24,307 nt of DNA. Source: Anaerolineae bacterium (GTDB lineage: Bacteria; Chloroflexota; Anaerolineae; Anaerolineales; E44-bin32). The stretch is taken from positions 1-24,307 of the forward strand of contig JAUVOZ010000007.1 in the NCBI GenBank assembly GCA_030598885.1. The letters are read 5' to 3'. A model generated the notes under the pieces. It saw only the letters and a list, made by a program, of their open reading frames with translations, searched no databases and was not told the DNA's origin. The translations under genes were made by a program, and so were the position numbers. Below, in pieces: positions 1 through 8,259 of the stretch (the first letter of the stretch is position 1; each line of letters starts with the position of its first letter).

Positions 1-1095
1 ATGGTCATCGAAGCTTTTAAAGCTGGTTGGGGAGGAGCAGTGCTTAAGACAATTGGTCTGGTGCCCACAAAACATCCGAGCCCGAGAGTTTATGTCATCA
101 AGTCGGGACGAGATAAAAGAGGCATGGTCGACATTGAGCTGATCAGCGATATGACCATCGATCGTTGGCAAGAGGAAATCGACTTAATCCGCGATGTCTA
201 CCCTAAACGACCGATCATCGCCAGCATCATGGGAGGCGGCACGCCATACGAGTGGCAGGAAGTTGTCCGTCGTCTTGAACCGCATGGCGTTGATGGCTTT
301 GAAATGAACGCAAGTTGTCCCAACTTCGCTGAGGAGAGAGGTAGTAAATTAGGACAGGACCCCCAATCGCTGGGATTGGCGGTGAGCTGGGTCAGAGAGG
401 CGACTGCCCTACCGGTGATTGTAAAACTCACTCCAAACGTTACCGACATCGTCGCGCTGGCTCGCGTCGCGAAGGAATCCGGCGCCGATGCAGTAACCGC
501 AACCAATAGTCTATCTGGTTTAGCGGGGATCGACCTTGACACCTTTGCCCCCTTGCCCACTGTCGGCGGTTTAAGCATCTTCGGTGGATATGGCGGTCCG
601 GCTTTAAAGCCTGTTTCGCTCCGCTGCGCGGCTAGTATAGCCAGCGCCTTGAAAATCCCAATTATTGGCTGTGGTGGTGTGTCTACATGGAAAGATGCAG
701 CCGAGTATTTATTGGTTGGCGCATCTCTGGTTGAGATCTGTACTGCCGTGATGTGGAACGGTATCTCAATCATCGATAAACTCACTAATGGTCTTGCCAA
801 GTACCTTGAGAAACATGAGTTTAGCGAACCACAGGACCTGATCGGCAAAGCACTGACCCATATTGGCAAATTCCCAGATTTGGATCTCTCGATAAAACTA
901 GTTGCTAGAATCGACCAGGATCAATGCAACGGATGTGGTATCTGTGTAAAAGCCTGTGACTCGGGGGGCTACCAGGCGATCACAATGGACGATGAAAAAA
1001 ATGTTGCACGCGTTGATTCCGTGAAATGTGATGGCTGCGGATTATGTGTAGGTGTTTGTCCCCTTGGAGTAGTTACTCTCCATCTTCGGCAATGA
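1..1095 (+). CDS. preA: PreA-like dihydropyrimidine dehydrogenase subunit, 5' partial
   Basis: This is an FMN- and iron-sulfur-containing subunit of the NAD-dependent dihydropyrimidine dehydrogenase (PreA) family, which reduces uracil/thymine or related rings. The reading frame is open from base 1, and the first Met lies inside the family's N-terminal region (the stretch before GWGGAVLKTIG). About 35-40 residues are therefore missing off the left edge, and the apparent ATG is not the start. The barrel carries the active-site NASCP motif (N103, S105, C106, numbered in this fragment) and TATNSLSG. The C-terminus has two complete [4Fe-4S] motifs (C309/312/315/319 and C343/346/349/353). The position equivalent to a pyrimidine-contacting Asn of mammalian enzyme (N609, from memory) is Asp44 here, so the substrate may not be uracil. 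The gene converges on the MoaD-like gene with a 73-bp gap and no clear terminator. PreA normally pairs with PreT, which is not in the window. Confidence 0.88.
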   Translation: MVIEAFKAGWGGAVLKTIGLVPTKHPSPRVYVIKSGRDKRGMVDIELISDMTIDRWQEEIDLIRDVYPKRPIIASIMGGGTPYEWQEVVRRLEPHGVDGFEMNASCPNFAEERGSKLGQDPQSLGLAVSWVREATALPVIVKLTPNVTDIVALARVAKESGADAVTATNSLSGLAGIDLDTFAPLPTVGGLSIFGGYGGPALKPVSLRCAASIASALKIPIIGCGGVSTWKDAAEYLLVGASLVEICTAVMWNGISIIDKLTNGLAKYLEKHEFSEPQDLIGKALTHIGKFPDLDLSIKLVARIDQDQCNGCGICVKACDSGGYQAITMDDEKNVARVDSVKCDGCGLCVGVCPLGVVTLHLRQ

Positions 1096-1168
1096 CATAT
1101 TAATCAGAAGGCTGCTGATCCATCATCACTGTAAGGCGGGATCTATCAAACCATCGTGTCATAATCCG

Positions 1169-1447
1169 CTAACCACCTACGATGAGAGGAAAGATAGTAA
1201 CTATATCGCCATTTACCAGGGTCGTATCAGTCCCCTGAAGGGTGAAAGTATCTCGGCCGTTAATCAGCACCCGGAAACGCTTGCAGAATCCATAACCCTC
1301 AAATACACCAAGCGATATTTGGGGGTTATCTGTTTCCAATAACCTAAGCAATCCATGGAGAGTTGTCTGCTCTGGAACCTCCAAAATGATTTCTCTGGAT
1401 CCTACTGCGGTCCTTACCTCACCAAAACAACGGAGCTTAACTTTCAT
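1169..1447 (-). CDS. MoaD/ThiS-family sulfur carrier protein
   Basis: This is a 92-residue ubiquitin-fold sulfur carrier of the MoaD/ThiS type, ending in Val-Gly-Gly. That is the C-terminal Gly-Gly that is adenylated and thiocarboxylated in this family to supply sulfur for molybdopterin. The motif VNGDIVTIFP just before the tail is typical. Its ATG follows the stop codon of the upstream AOR gene with no gap, so the two are almost certainly cotranscribed and translationally coupled. MoaD-like genes are commonly found beside aldehyde:ferredoxin oxidoreductases, which need a tungsto- or molybdo-bispterin cofactor, so a role in cofactor supply for that enzyme is the likely reading. It is probably the last gene of the minus-strand operon. 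No hairpin terminator was found downstream. Confidence 0.85.
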   Translation of the reverse strand: MKVKLRCFGEVRTAVGSREIILEVPEQTTLHGLLRLLETDNPQISLGVFEGYGFCKRFRVLINGRDTFTLQGTDTTLVNGDIVTIFPLIVGG

Positions 1448-3373
1448 CTATTCTGGGTCCAGTCCGAGCGCTTCGAGATCATCAGCCACACTTTCCAATG
1501 AAAGCCGACGCAATCGCTCCCGGGTAGGAACTCCTCGTTGATCATAACCATAGACTTCATAATATTCGTTCAGGAGTCCATCCTGCTCCGCCCGCGAAGT
1601 GAGATACCCTTCTGATGGACCGGCAGGGATGGGTTCTTCAGACAATCGAACAGGCAGATAGTCATCTTTTCGAGAAAAACCTTCCCGCAGGTTGAAGCAT
1701 CTTGCCAGCGTGTTAACCCGTTCACCAAGCAAAATTAACTCGCTGGGGCTGAACTCAATCGCGGTCGCCGCACTGACCATTTCAGAGACTGTGCCTATCT
1801 TCTGTTCGGTCAATTCCTGCGACATGCCTTGCTCGGTCTCCCTCAGAAGACCCTCACTGATCATGAACGAACAAAATGTCGGGCAATCACACAAGGCGAC
1901 TTCCATGACCTGATTCCACATGGCGAGCTCAGCTTTACCATCCGGAATGAATCGGTCAACCTGTATCGGATCCGGTACCCCAAAGATCTCCTGAAAAGCA
2001 TAGCCGCGATTATGGTCGCCACCGGTAAATGCAGTTGCGTAATTCAAGCCCTGTGCCTTGGCTGCGCGAACATCATAGCCGGGCAACTCAAGACCCTTTA
2101 CATGCATCACGTAGCGTTCGGATCCACGTCCAATTTGCTGGCTTGCACGGAGCGCTCCATCGGCGAGAACTTCTCCAAAACTTCGCCTATGAGCGATCCG
2201 ATGGATCAGCTCAATCATCGCCTTGTGGTTTCCAAAGCGAAGTTCTAATCCATCCGTCTCGTCTATGGTGAGGATGTCCCGCTCAAATAATTCCATTGCG
2301 AAAGCGATCGTCGCCCCAACAGTAATCGTGTCCAGTCCATATTCATCGCAGAGGCGATCAGCCAGATAGATCGCTGAAAGATCCGTCACCCCCGTAGCTC
2401 CGCCAAATGCCCATGAGGTCTCAAATTCAGGGCCTTCAGTTAAAACCCCTATGTAATCACCCGATTGAGCCACACGAACTTGGCTGCAAGCCACCGGGCA
2501 CTTTCGACAGGGATTGCGGCGGATAATGTCCTTCGCCTGGACCTCGTATCCAATCTGGTCAGTGGGAGTAAAAAGACCCGTTCCAGCATAGTTACGGGCT
2601 GGGAAGATGCCCATTTCGGAGGTGAGGTCTACCAAAGCGGATGTGCCATGCCTGCCGAACTCTGAGTAAAGGGTTGGATGAGCCTTGAATCTCGCAAGAA
2701 GCTCTCGGCGTTCCGCATTAAACCGCGGTGGATCAACAATCTCCAATTCACCATCCCCGCGTACTGCAATAGCCTTCAACCGTTTCGCCCCCATCACCGC
2801 TCCTAGGCCTTTGCGCCCCATGGCGCGCCGCTCGTTGATGATGCAGGAGCAAAGCGATTGCTGCTCACCAGCTTGACCAATACACGCCACTCGAAAATTA
2901 TGATTGTGAAGCTCCTCCTTGATAAAAAGCTGGCAATCTGTTGTATTTGTGCCCCAAATCCTCTCAGCCGAACGAAAACTCACTTCCCCTTTCTCTAAAA
3001 CAAGGTAAACGGGATCACTTGCTTGCCCTTGAATAACAATGATGTCGAAACCAGCTAATTTCATCTCTGCTGGGAATTCACCACCTGAAGTAGCCATCCC
3101 AACCACCCCGGTTAGAGGAGATCGACCGGTCACTGTGATACGACTACTACAAGGTGCACTTGTGCCCGTTAACGGGCCTGGGGCAAAAACAAGCACATTG
3201 CTCGGGCCCAATGGATCAGTTCCAGGTTGAACAAGGTCATATAGCAGCTTCACACCAAAACCTGCTCCACCCATATACAGTCGGGTTAGTTTAGGATCTG
3301 TGGCTGCGATCCTTGTCTCTTTCTTTGTCAGATCGATCCAGGCCATCCTACCTGTATATCCGCCCCGATACAT
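1448..3373 (-). CDS. aor: Aldehyde:ferredoxin oxidoreductase (tungsten enzyme)
   Basis: The 641-residue product has the full length and domain order of the AOR family, which oxidises aldehydes to acids, or runs in reverse, with ferredoxin and a W- or Mo-bispterin. The N-terminal cofactor-binding domain is intact (YMGGAGFGVKLLYD; FAPGPLTGT near residues 63-71; ERRAMGRKGLGAVMG near 181-195). The [4Fe-4S] ligands C289, C292 and C296 lie in NPCRKCPVAC, with the fourth Cys in CDCPTFC near 495-501. EGPEFE near 313-318 and GGDHNRG near 451-457 match the substrate-side motifs. A GAGGAG Shine-Dalgarno sits 7 bases before the ATG. The 191-bp gap upstream, toward the carbamoyltransferase gene, is AT-rich and could hold a secondary promoter. 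The aldehyde substrate is unknown; the linked catabolic genes suggest an aldehyde or acid intermediate of that pathway. Confidence 0.93.
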   Translation of the reverse strand: MYRGGYTGRMAWIDLTKKETRIAATDPKLTRLYMGGAGFGVKLLYDLVQPGTDPLGPSNVLVFAPGPLTGTSAPCSSRITVTGRSPLTGVVGMATSGGEFPAEMKLAGFDIIVIQGQASDPVYLVLEKGEVSFRSAERIWGTNTTDCQLFIKEELHNHNFRVACIGQAGEQQSLCSCIINERRAMGRKGLGAVMGAKRLKAIAVRGDGELEIVDPPRFNAERRELLARFKAHPTLYSEFGRHGTSALVDLTSEMGIFPARNYAGTGLFTPTDQIGYEVQAKDIIRRNPCRKCPVACSQVRVAQSGDYIGVLTEGPEFETSWAFGGATGVTDLSAIYLADRLCDEYGLDTITVGATIAFAMELFERDILTIDETDGLELRFGNHKAMIELIHRIAHRRSFGEVLADGALRASQQIGRGSERYVMHVKGLELPGYDVRAAKAQGLNYATAFTGGDHNRGYAFQEIFGVPDPIQVDRFIPDGKAELAMWNQVMEVALCDCPTFCSFMISEGLLRETEQGMSQELTEQKIGTVSEMVSAATAIEFSPSELILLGERVNTLARCFNLREGFSRKDDYLPVRLSEEPIPAGPSEGYLTSRAEQDGLLNEYYEVYGYDQRGVPTRERLRRLSLESVADDLEALGLDPE

Positions 3374-3564
3374 ATCAAATCTCCTCTTTTAAATAACTAT
3401 CATTCCTAAATTCTGAATGGAAATCATCTCTATGCGCGATGTGAGATAGCCTCTCCAACTTCTAGCACCTGTATTAGTGCTTGGTCTGAATAGTCATAGC
3501 TTATATTTCTTTTTTTTAAAATTTAATTTTCTATAGACCTCACTCCCTCGTCGTGCCGCGTTAT

Positions 3565-4623
3565 TCACATAACCAGCGTCATAACAGATTTCTGCACGTG
3601 GAGTCGATTTTCAGCCTGATTGAAGATTACAGACGTCCAACCTGGACCTTCGGTCTTGTCCATCACCTCATCGGTAACCTCAAAGCCGCGGTCTGCTGGA
3701 AGACAATGCATATAGATCGCGTTCTTGTCGGCTAATTCCATGATCGCTTGTGTGCAGATCCAATCCTTATGTTGATCGAAGATAGCCTGTGTCTTCTCCA
3801 CACTGGCCTTGCCTATCGGGGGTTGGAAGATTGGCGTGGCGCACCAGGCTTTGGGATATATTACATGGGCACCCTCAATAGCTTCCTCAAAATCATGAAC
3901 AATCTCAAAGGAGCCTTTGTTCGCCTCAGCGAATTCTTTGCACTGAGATAGGATCTCAGGTGCGAGATCCATCCCCTCCGGATGAGCAAGGGTCACGTCC
4001 ATACCCATCATCGTGGCGTAGAGGATGGCTGATTGAGGAACAGCTCGTGGCTTGTGTACACTTGGTGAGTAGGCCCATGACATCACGAACTTGACGCCGG
4101 CGAAGCCACCGAATCTCTCTTTTACTGTAAAAATATCAGCCAATCCCTGAAAAGGATGATAGACATCATCCTCCATATTAAGTACCGGGATGTCTGCCCA
4201 TCGGGCAAACTCTCTCAACATGGCATGTGCCGCACCGTAGTCCCAATCGACCGGGTCACCATAGCATCGGATGGCAATGGCATCTCCCATCCGATCGAGA
4301 ACACGTGCGACATCCGAAACACGCTCTGTGCTATAGGCTACCTCTCGGCCTTCCATGACTGGGGTGTAAATTTTCGATGGATCGAGATAGTGTGCATGGC
4401 CACCGAGCTGCGTCATTCCGGCCTCAAAGGAATTCCTTGTGCGCAGAGACTGGTTATAAAAAATCATAAAGAGCGTCTTACTACGGAGTAGATCATCGTG
4501 ATATATCTCCTTCGCTCGTTCGCGCTTGAGATCCTCTGCCACATTAAGGATGGTCTCTATTTCCTCCCTAGTGAAATCGGTCTCGGCCAGGAAATCGCGA
4601 CCTTTCAAACTCTTGGTTCTCAT
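3565..4623 (-). CDS. ygeW: YgeW-type carbamoyltransferase (knotted clade)
   Basis: This is a transcarbamylase of 352 residues. The carbamoyl-phosphate motif SLRTR is at residues 59-63, HPFQ at 156-159 and the MHCLP motif at 306-309. Several stretches match E. coli YgeW as I remember it (WAYSPS..KP..VPQ, GMDVTLAHPEG, QHKDW.CT, YMHCLPAD), and these distinguish it from ordinary ornithine carbamoyltransferase, which carries a different substrate loop. The natural substrate of YgeW is not firmly settled; it belongs to the anaerobic purine-catabolism cluster of enterobacteria. Here it would more likely release carbamoyl phosphate from a carbamoylated intermediate than build arginine, since no arg genes are nearby. 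The ATG at 4623 is chosen because AGGAGG lies 8 bases upstream; an in-frame TTG at 4641 would place that Shine-Dalgarno inside the gene. No carbamate kinase is visible in the window. Confidence 0.85.
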   Translation of the reverse strand: MRTKSLKGRDFLAETDFTREEIETILNVAEDLKRERAKEIYHDDLLRSKTLFMIFYNQSLRTRNSFEAGMTQLGGHAHYLDPSKIYTPVMEGREVAYSTERVSDVARVLDRMGDAIAIRCYGDPVDWDYGAAHAMLREFARWADIPVLNMEDDVYHPFQGLADIFTVKERFGGFAGVKFVMSWAYSPSVHKPRAVPQSAILYATMMGMDVTLAHPEGMDLAPEILSQCKEFAEANKGSFEIVHDFEEAIEGAHVIYPKAWCATPIFQPPIGKASVEKTQAIFDQHKDWICTQAIMELADKNAIYMHCLPADRGFEVTDEVMDKTEGPGWTSVIFNQAENRLHVQKSVMTLVM

Positions 4624-4737
4624 TCTCCCATCCTCCTGCAAAAAGGGTAGAATTTTCTTAAACCACTAGAAGAAATCACGAATTACGGTAGAGGGTTGGC
4701 TTGAGGGCAACTAAGCAAGTCTTGAAAAGGATTCAAA

Positions 4738-5109
4738 TCATACTTCTTCATCCTTGAAAGGATTTATGTTTTTCGGGTTGTTGAGGCTTGCTTGACTAAT
4801 TGGAGGGAGTTCTGTCACTAAATCTCTCACCAGAGCATCTTCTTTATAAGGCTCAATAACCATGTCCCCATTAGCTAAGGTAGTACAGGACTGAACCACC
4901 TTCCCATTTACTCGCATAAGACATGATGAACACAAACCAATCCGACAGGAACAAGTAAATCCAATACTGGAATCAAGATGGTCATAAATATACTGAAGGA
5001 CTCCAAGCACGCTTTGACCAGCTTCTACAGGCACCTCATACGCTACCAACTTGCTTTCATTCTTGTCACCGCGCCTCACTTGAACAGTAATTAACTTCGG
5101 CTTATCCAT
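4738..5109 (-). CDS. [2Fe-2S] protein, short SdhB/FrdB-like
   Basis: The 123-residue protein matches the N-terminal plant-type ferredoxin domain of succinate dehydrogenase/fumarate reductase iron-sulfur subunits. The ligands C55, C60, C63 and C75 form the C-x4-C-x2-C-x11-C pattern (SCRIGLCSSC, then QSC), preceded by an extra Cys at 53. The usual C-terminal domain with [4Fe-4S] and [3Fe-4S] clusters is absent, so this is a one-cluster partner of about half the normal length. The gene overlaps the end of the flavoprotein gene by 8 bases and has a strong AGGAGG Shine-Dalgarno. The two proteins probably form a complex in which this one passes electrons to or from FAD. The polypeptide ends normally with charged residues, so it is short by design rather than visibly broken. 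Confidence 0.85.
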   Translation of the reverse strand: MDKPKLITVQVRRGDKNESKLVAYEVPVEAGQSVLGVLQYIYDHLDSSIGFTCSCRIGLCSSCLMRVNGKVVQSCTTLANGDMVIEPYKEDALVRDLVTELPPISQASLNNPKNINPFKDEEV

Positions 5110-6877
5110 GATTGCTTTCCCCCCTCCTGCCGTATGTGCGCGTGCCTGCAGGGAGAGAAAGATAGAGCGAATTCACGGGCGCCTCTTGCATCTCCCATTG
5201 ATTATCTTTACGCCTAAGGACTAAATTACATAACCAGCGATCATTGTCAGTGGCAGGATAATCCACCCGATACATCGCGCCGCGGCTTTCCTGACGTGCA
5301 ATGCTTGCTAGCACGATCGCTTCCAGCACGTCCAGTGAGTTCTCATTCTGCAAACCTTCAACCCATTCCCGATTGAAGCGAGAATCTTGATTGACAACAT
5401 GCTGGCGCGCCAGATCACGACGAAGGTCTGCGATGGCTTTCAGTGCCTGCTGTAAATTTTTTTCTTCTCGGATGATTCCCACCAGATCACCTGCGATGCG
5501 CCTGATTTCTAGGCGCACCTCGGTGACCGTGGGACCCGAGGAGTCAGATTTCAGACAAACGAACTTTCGAACCACCTTTTCTATCTGAGTAGTGGGCGGC
5601 TTCCGCAGCTTGCCATCCTTTGCGAAACGAGCGGCAGAAGCCCCCGCTCGTTTTCCCCACACCTGCGTCATCGTCAGGGCATTTCCTGCCAGGCGATTAG
5701 CCCCATGGATACCGGCTGTCCCTTCACCGGCGGCAAAAAGACCCGGGACATTTGTCGCGCAGTCCTCATCGATCCTAATACCACCATTCCAAAAGTGGCA
5801 TGCAGGTGCAACCTCCCATGCCTCTTCTCCTATGTCGGGGAAGAAGCTCCGCAGGTGAAATCCAGCGGCGCGCCAGCTACGAAGGTTCCTCGGGAACCAT
5901 TCTGCTGAGAAATTCACCAGGTTGCGCGGTAGGTGTTTGAAGGATAAATATGTCCCTCCAGCCTTAGAGCACCTCCCCGCTCGAATTTCCATCGCAGCGG
6001 CTACTGAGTTAATATCTCGGGTGGTCCTCTCCATACGCTCGGGATCCCACCGCGCCATATAACGCTCTCCTTGCCGGTTGAGAGCATGCACCTCCATTAA
6101 TGCGCTCACGTCATATGAGAAAATTACCCCTCTGAGGGATGGAGGGGTCAGGAAACAATATGGTAAGAACATGGGAAATTCCATGTCCTGCAAGGCAGCC
6201 CCACACCGAAGAGCCATGGCCAGTCCGTCACCAGTAAGCTCCTCGGGGGCGGTGGTGAGTGGAAAGACACGCATAGCGCCACCAGTTGCCATCACAAGTG
6301 AGCGGCATCTCAGCAGCAACATCTTACCTGTAGGAAGATGGAGCCCAACAGCCCCCATCACACCATCGCTGTCATGTAATAATTCCAGCACCATTGTATT
6401 TTCCAGAACAGAGATGCCGCTTTTTACCATCCGCCTGGCTAATAGCCTCGCCAACTTTAATCCTGGGATCCATAAACCGCGGGGATAGGTATGGCCTGGA
6501 GCGTGGATGAAACCTTCCAACTGAGCTCCCCAATCCACGAGTTCCTTCACCCGCGCGGGAGCTTCTTCGGTATGAATGGCCACCAACCGTTGGTCCCCTA
6601 GATAATCCCCCTCCACAATCATGTCCTTGGCGAACTGTTCAGGGCAGTCATCCGGAGATCCATCAACCCCAAATAAATTGCGCGCGCTGCGGCTGTCAAC
6701 ATCAATCTCACCATCAGCCGTCAACGTAGCACCGCTTCGGGCCATGAACCCCTTGGTAACTGCAAGGACATCAACACCCTGCTCAGCTGCTTCGAGGGCT
6801 GCCCTCGCGCCAGTTCCCTCCGTCCCGATGACCAGCACATCACAGCAAAGTTCTTCTTCGATAAGCAAACTCATCAT
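5102..6877 (-). CDS. FAD-dependent oxidoreductase, FrdA/SdhA/AprA superfamily
   Basis: The N-terminal dinucleotide-binding motif is CDVLVIGTEGTGARAA (residues 12-27), followed by the FAD motif VMATGG near 195-200, GLFAAGEGTAGIHGANRLAGNAL in the capping/FAD region, and the C-terminal helical domain ESRGAMYRVDYP typical of FrdA, SdhA and AprA. Two active-site features are missing: the His that bonds FAD covalently (region ARSGATLTADGEID, 47-59) and the substrate His of the QYHPT motif, replaced by MFLPY (236-240). It is therefore unlikely to be a true fumarate reductase or succinate dehydrogenase. The start is placed at the ATG-ATG pair at 6877; an upstream in-frame codon at 6979 would add about 34 residues unlike the family and run through a palindromic hairpin. 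The coupled [2Fe-2S] gene overlaps its end. The substrate is unknown. Confidence 0.85.
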   Translation of the reverse strand: MMSLLIEEELCCDVLVIGTEGTGARAALEAAEQGVDVLAVTKGFMARSGATLTADGEIDVDSRSARNLFGVDGSPDDCPEQFAKDMIVEGDYLGDQRLVAIHTEEAPARVKELVDWGAQLEGFIHAPGHTYPRGLWIPGLKLARLLARRMVKSGISVLENTMVLELLHDSDGVMGAVGLHLPTGKMLLLRCRSLVMATGGAMRVFPLTTAPEELTGDGLAMALRCGAALQDMEFPMFLPYCFLTPPSLRGVIFSYDVSALMEVHALNRQGERYMARWDPERMERTTRDINSVAAAMEIRAGRCSKAGGTYLSFKHLPRNLVNFSAEWFPRNLRSWRAAGFHLRSFFPDIGEEAWEVAPACHFWNGGIRIDEDCATNVPGLFAAGEGTAGIHGANRLAGNALTMTQVWGKRAGASAARFAKDGKLRKPPTTQIEKVVRKFVCLKSDSSGPTVTEVRLEIRRIAGDLVGIIREEKNLQQALKAIADLRRDLARQHVVNQDSRFNREWVEGLQNENSLDVLEAIVLASIARQESRGAMYRVDYPATDNDRWLCNLVLRRKDNQWEMQEAPVNSLYLSLPAGTRTYGRRGESNHG

Positions 6878-6944
6878 TTGTCTTTTGAATCCATTTCTAT
6901 CATTGACGCTACTGAAAAAAGCAATTGCCAGTAGGAAAAAGGGA

Positions 6945-6985
6945 GTATATGTGGGATGTGGACGAAGCCCACACCCCACATATGC
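6945..6985 (-). terminator. Long hairpin between M20 and flavoprotein genes, possible attenuator
   Basis: Arms at 6945-6961 and 6969-6985 pair over 17 positions with one mismatch and one G-U, around a 7-base loop. Read on the minus strand, the stem is followed after five bases by a run of five T. It lies 57 bases past the stop of the M20 gene and before the flavoprotein start, so it could end or dampen transcription between them. The shape would also suit a palindromic repeat family or an mRNA-stability element. Confidence 0.5.
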
Positions 6986-6993
6986 TGTTCACT

Positions 6994-7028
6994 TTCCAGC
7001 ACGTTGGCTTTATTCAGTGCAGTCATCA
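6994..7028. repeat. Repeat fragment, copy 1 (second copy at 23696-23729)
   Basis: This 35-base stretch matches 23696-23729 at roughly 28 positions, including a perfect 15-base core (7014-7028 and 23715-23729). Both copies lie in intergenic DNA in the same orientation. This copy directly abuts the long hairpin at 6945-6985. It may be the edge of a dispersed non-coding repeat or a mobile-element remnant. The core alone could occur by chance; the flanking similarity makes chance less likely. Confidence 0.4.
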
Positions 7029-7042
7029 TTACCCACCTGTAA

Positions 7043-8218
7043 TCAGGCAAGATACCGGTTAGCAATCAGCAAGAAAATCTTGACCGCTTGCACCAGGCGT
7101 TCAACCTCGACATTTTCGTTTGGTTGGTGCGTCATGCCAGTGTCGGCAGGACCGATGTTGACCATGGGGATTTGGAGACGATTCGCCAAAATCGCGCCGT
7201 CGGTGTAGTAAGCCACCCCCTTGGGGGAGCGTGGCTTACCAGTGACTTCCTGGACAACCGCCAGCGCTAGTTTAACGATCTCCGTCTCAGGGTCACTCTC
7301 CACCGGCTCCTTCCAATCAATCAACTCAACCGATATCCCTTCCCCAGCTAAATCCCGCACTTTCCGGATGGCATCCCGATAATCTTGCCCAGGGACAAGG
7401 CGAATATCTATTTCTGCTTCACAAGCGTCGGGGATAACGTTAATAGTAACCCCACCCCTGATCGTACCAACCGTGAAGGTTGCCCGTCCAAGCAGAGCGT
7501 GTTCAGAAGAGCTGATGTCCAATTCCGCTTCGAGTCGACACAAAAAGCGGGTCATCTCAAAGATGGCATTCTGTCCCAGGTGCGGCATGGATGTATGACC
7601 CGTCTTTCCCTCCGCCCGACACCTGAGCCAAAGGGCTCCCTTCTCCGCAACAAACACCTCCAAGGTGCTGGGTTCGCTTATCAACACTGCTCCGACGTCC
7701 TCCAGGTGCCCTTCCTCCACCAACCGCTTTGCGCCCTCTAGGCCATGTGTTTCATCATAGGTGAAGGCTGCAATAAGATCTCCCTTTGGCGAGAAACCTC
7801 TTCGGGCCAGGATTACCATTGCCTCCGTCATGGCCGCTAAGCCGCCTTTCATGTCAGCCGCCCCTCGACCGTAGATCTTTCCCTCATGCAGGGTTGCTGA
7901 GAAGGGCGGAAACATCCAGGGCACCTCACCCGCGGGCACCGTGTCCATATGAGCACTAAAGATCAAGCCCGGTCGCTCCCCTGTCCCTCGTATGCGGGTA
8001 ATTAAATTGGCTCTTTTCTCCCCATAATCCAGCAACTGTGGTTCAAGCCCGGCGCCCGTAAAATAGTCAGCTAGAAACTTGGCCAGTTCAAGCTCATTTC
8101 CTGGAGGGTTGGTGCTCTCCGTTTGAATGACCTTCTGTAAAAGTTTGACGACCGATTCCTCCCGCACTGAATCCAATAACCCTTTTTCATCAAGCACATA
8201 CCTCTTCGCGTTCGTCAT
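7043..8218 (-). CDS. M20-family metallo-amidohydrolase (ArgE/DapE-like)
   Basis: The 391-residue protein has the M20 peptidase/deacylase layout. The metal motif HMDTVP is at 90-95 (His90, Asp92), the bridging Asp is in GRGAADMKGG (Asp122), the next motif is TYDETHG (154-159), SEPS follows near 181-184, and a terminal MTHQPNEN supplies the last His. The family hydrolyses N-acyl or N-carbamoyl amino acids and peptides (ArgE, DapE, YgeY, carbamoylases). The usual Asp-Glu-Glu of the third motif is Asp-Glu-Thr here, so one common zinc ligand is replaced. In this operon the likely job is to hydrolyse an acyl- or carbamoyl-amino acid intermediate, but the substrate is not readable. The start is well placed 41 bases after the racemase-like gene, with purine-rich AAGGG/GGAG upstream. 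Confidence 0.88.
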   Translation of the reverse strand: MTNAKRYVLDEKGLLDSVREESVVKLLQKVIQTESTNPPGNELELAKFLADYFTGAGLEPQLLDYGEKRANLITRIRGTGERPGLIFSAHMDTVPAGEVPWMFPPFSATLHEGKIYGRGAADMKGGLAAMTEAMVILARRGFSPKGDLIAAFTYDETHGLEGAKRLVEEGHLEDVGAVLISEPSTLEVFVAEKGALWLRCRAEGKTGHTSMPHLGQNAIFEMTRFLCRLEAELDISSSEHALLGRATFTVGTIRGGVTINVIPDACEAEIDIRLVPGQDYRDAIRKVRDLAGEGISVELIDWKEPVESDPETEIVKLALAVVQEVTGKPRSPKGVAYYTDGAILANRLQIPMVNIGPADTGMTHQPNENVEVERLVQAVKIFLLIANRYLA

Positions 8219-8259
8219 CTCCAGATCCCTTTAGATACAGCCATGTTCCTACTGTCGCA

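Noticed and set aside
198..869. 223-residue open frame on the minus strand inside the PreA-like gene
   Set aside because: It is the antisense shadow of a gene with clear family motifs and has no recognisable domain or Shine-Dalgarno.
1110..1140. Terminator between the convergent PreA-like and MoaD-like genes
   Set aside because: Only a 5-bp stem without a T-run can be drawn.
3565..4623. Annotation as ornithine carbamoyltransferase for arginine synthesis
   Set aside because: Sequence stretches match the YgeW clade and the neighbours are catabolic, with no arg genes nearby.
5102..6877. Annotation as fumarate reductase or succinate dehydrogenase flavoprotein
   Set aside because: Both the covalent-FAD His and the QYHPT His are absent, so only superfamily membership is supported.
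6874..7065. 63-residue minus-strand frame between the M20 and flavoprotein genes
   Set aside because: Most of it is translated from the palindromic hairpin and repeat; no Shine-Dalgarno and no plausible protein features.
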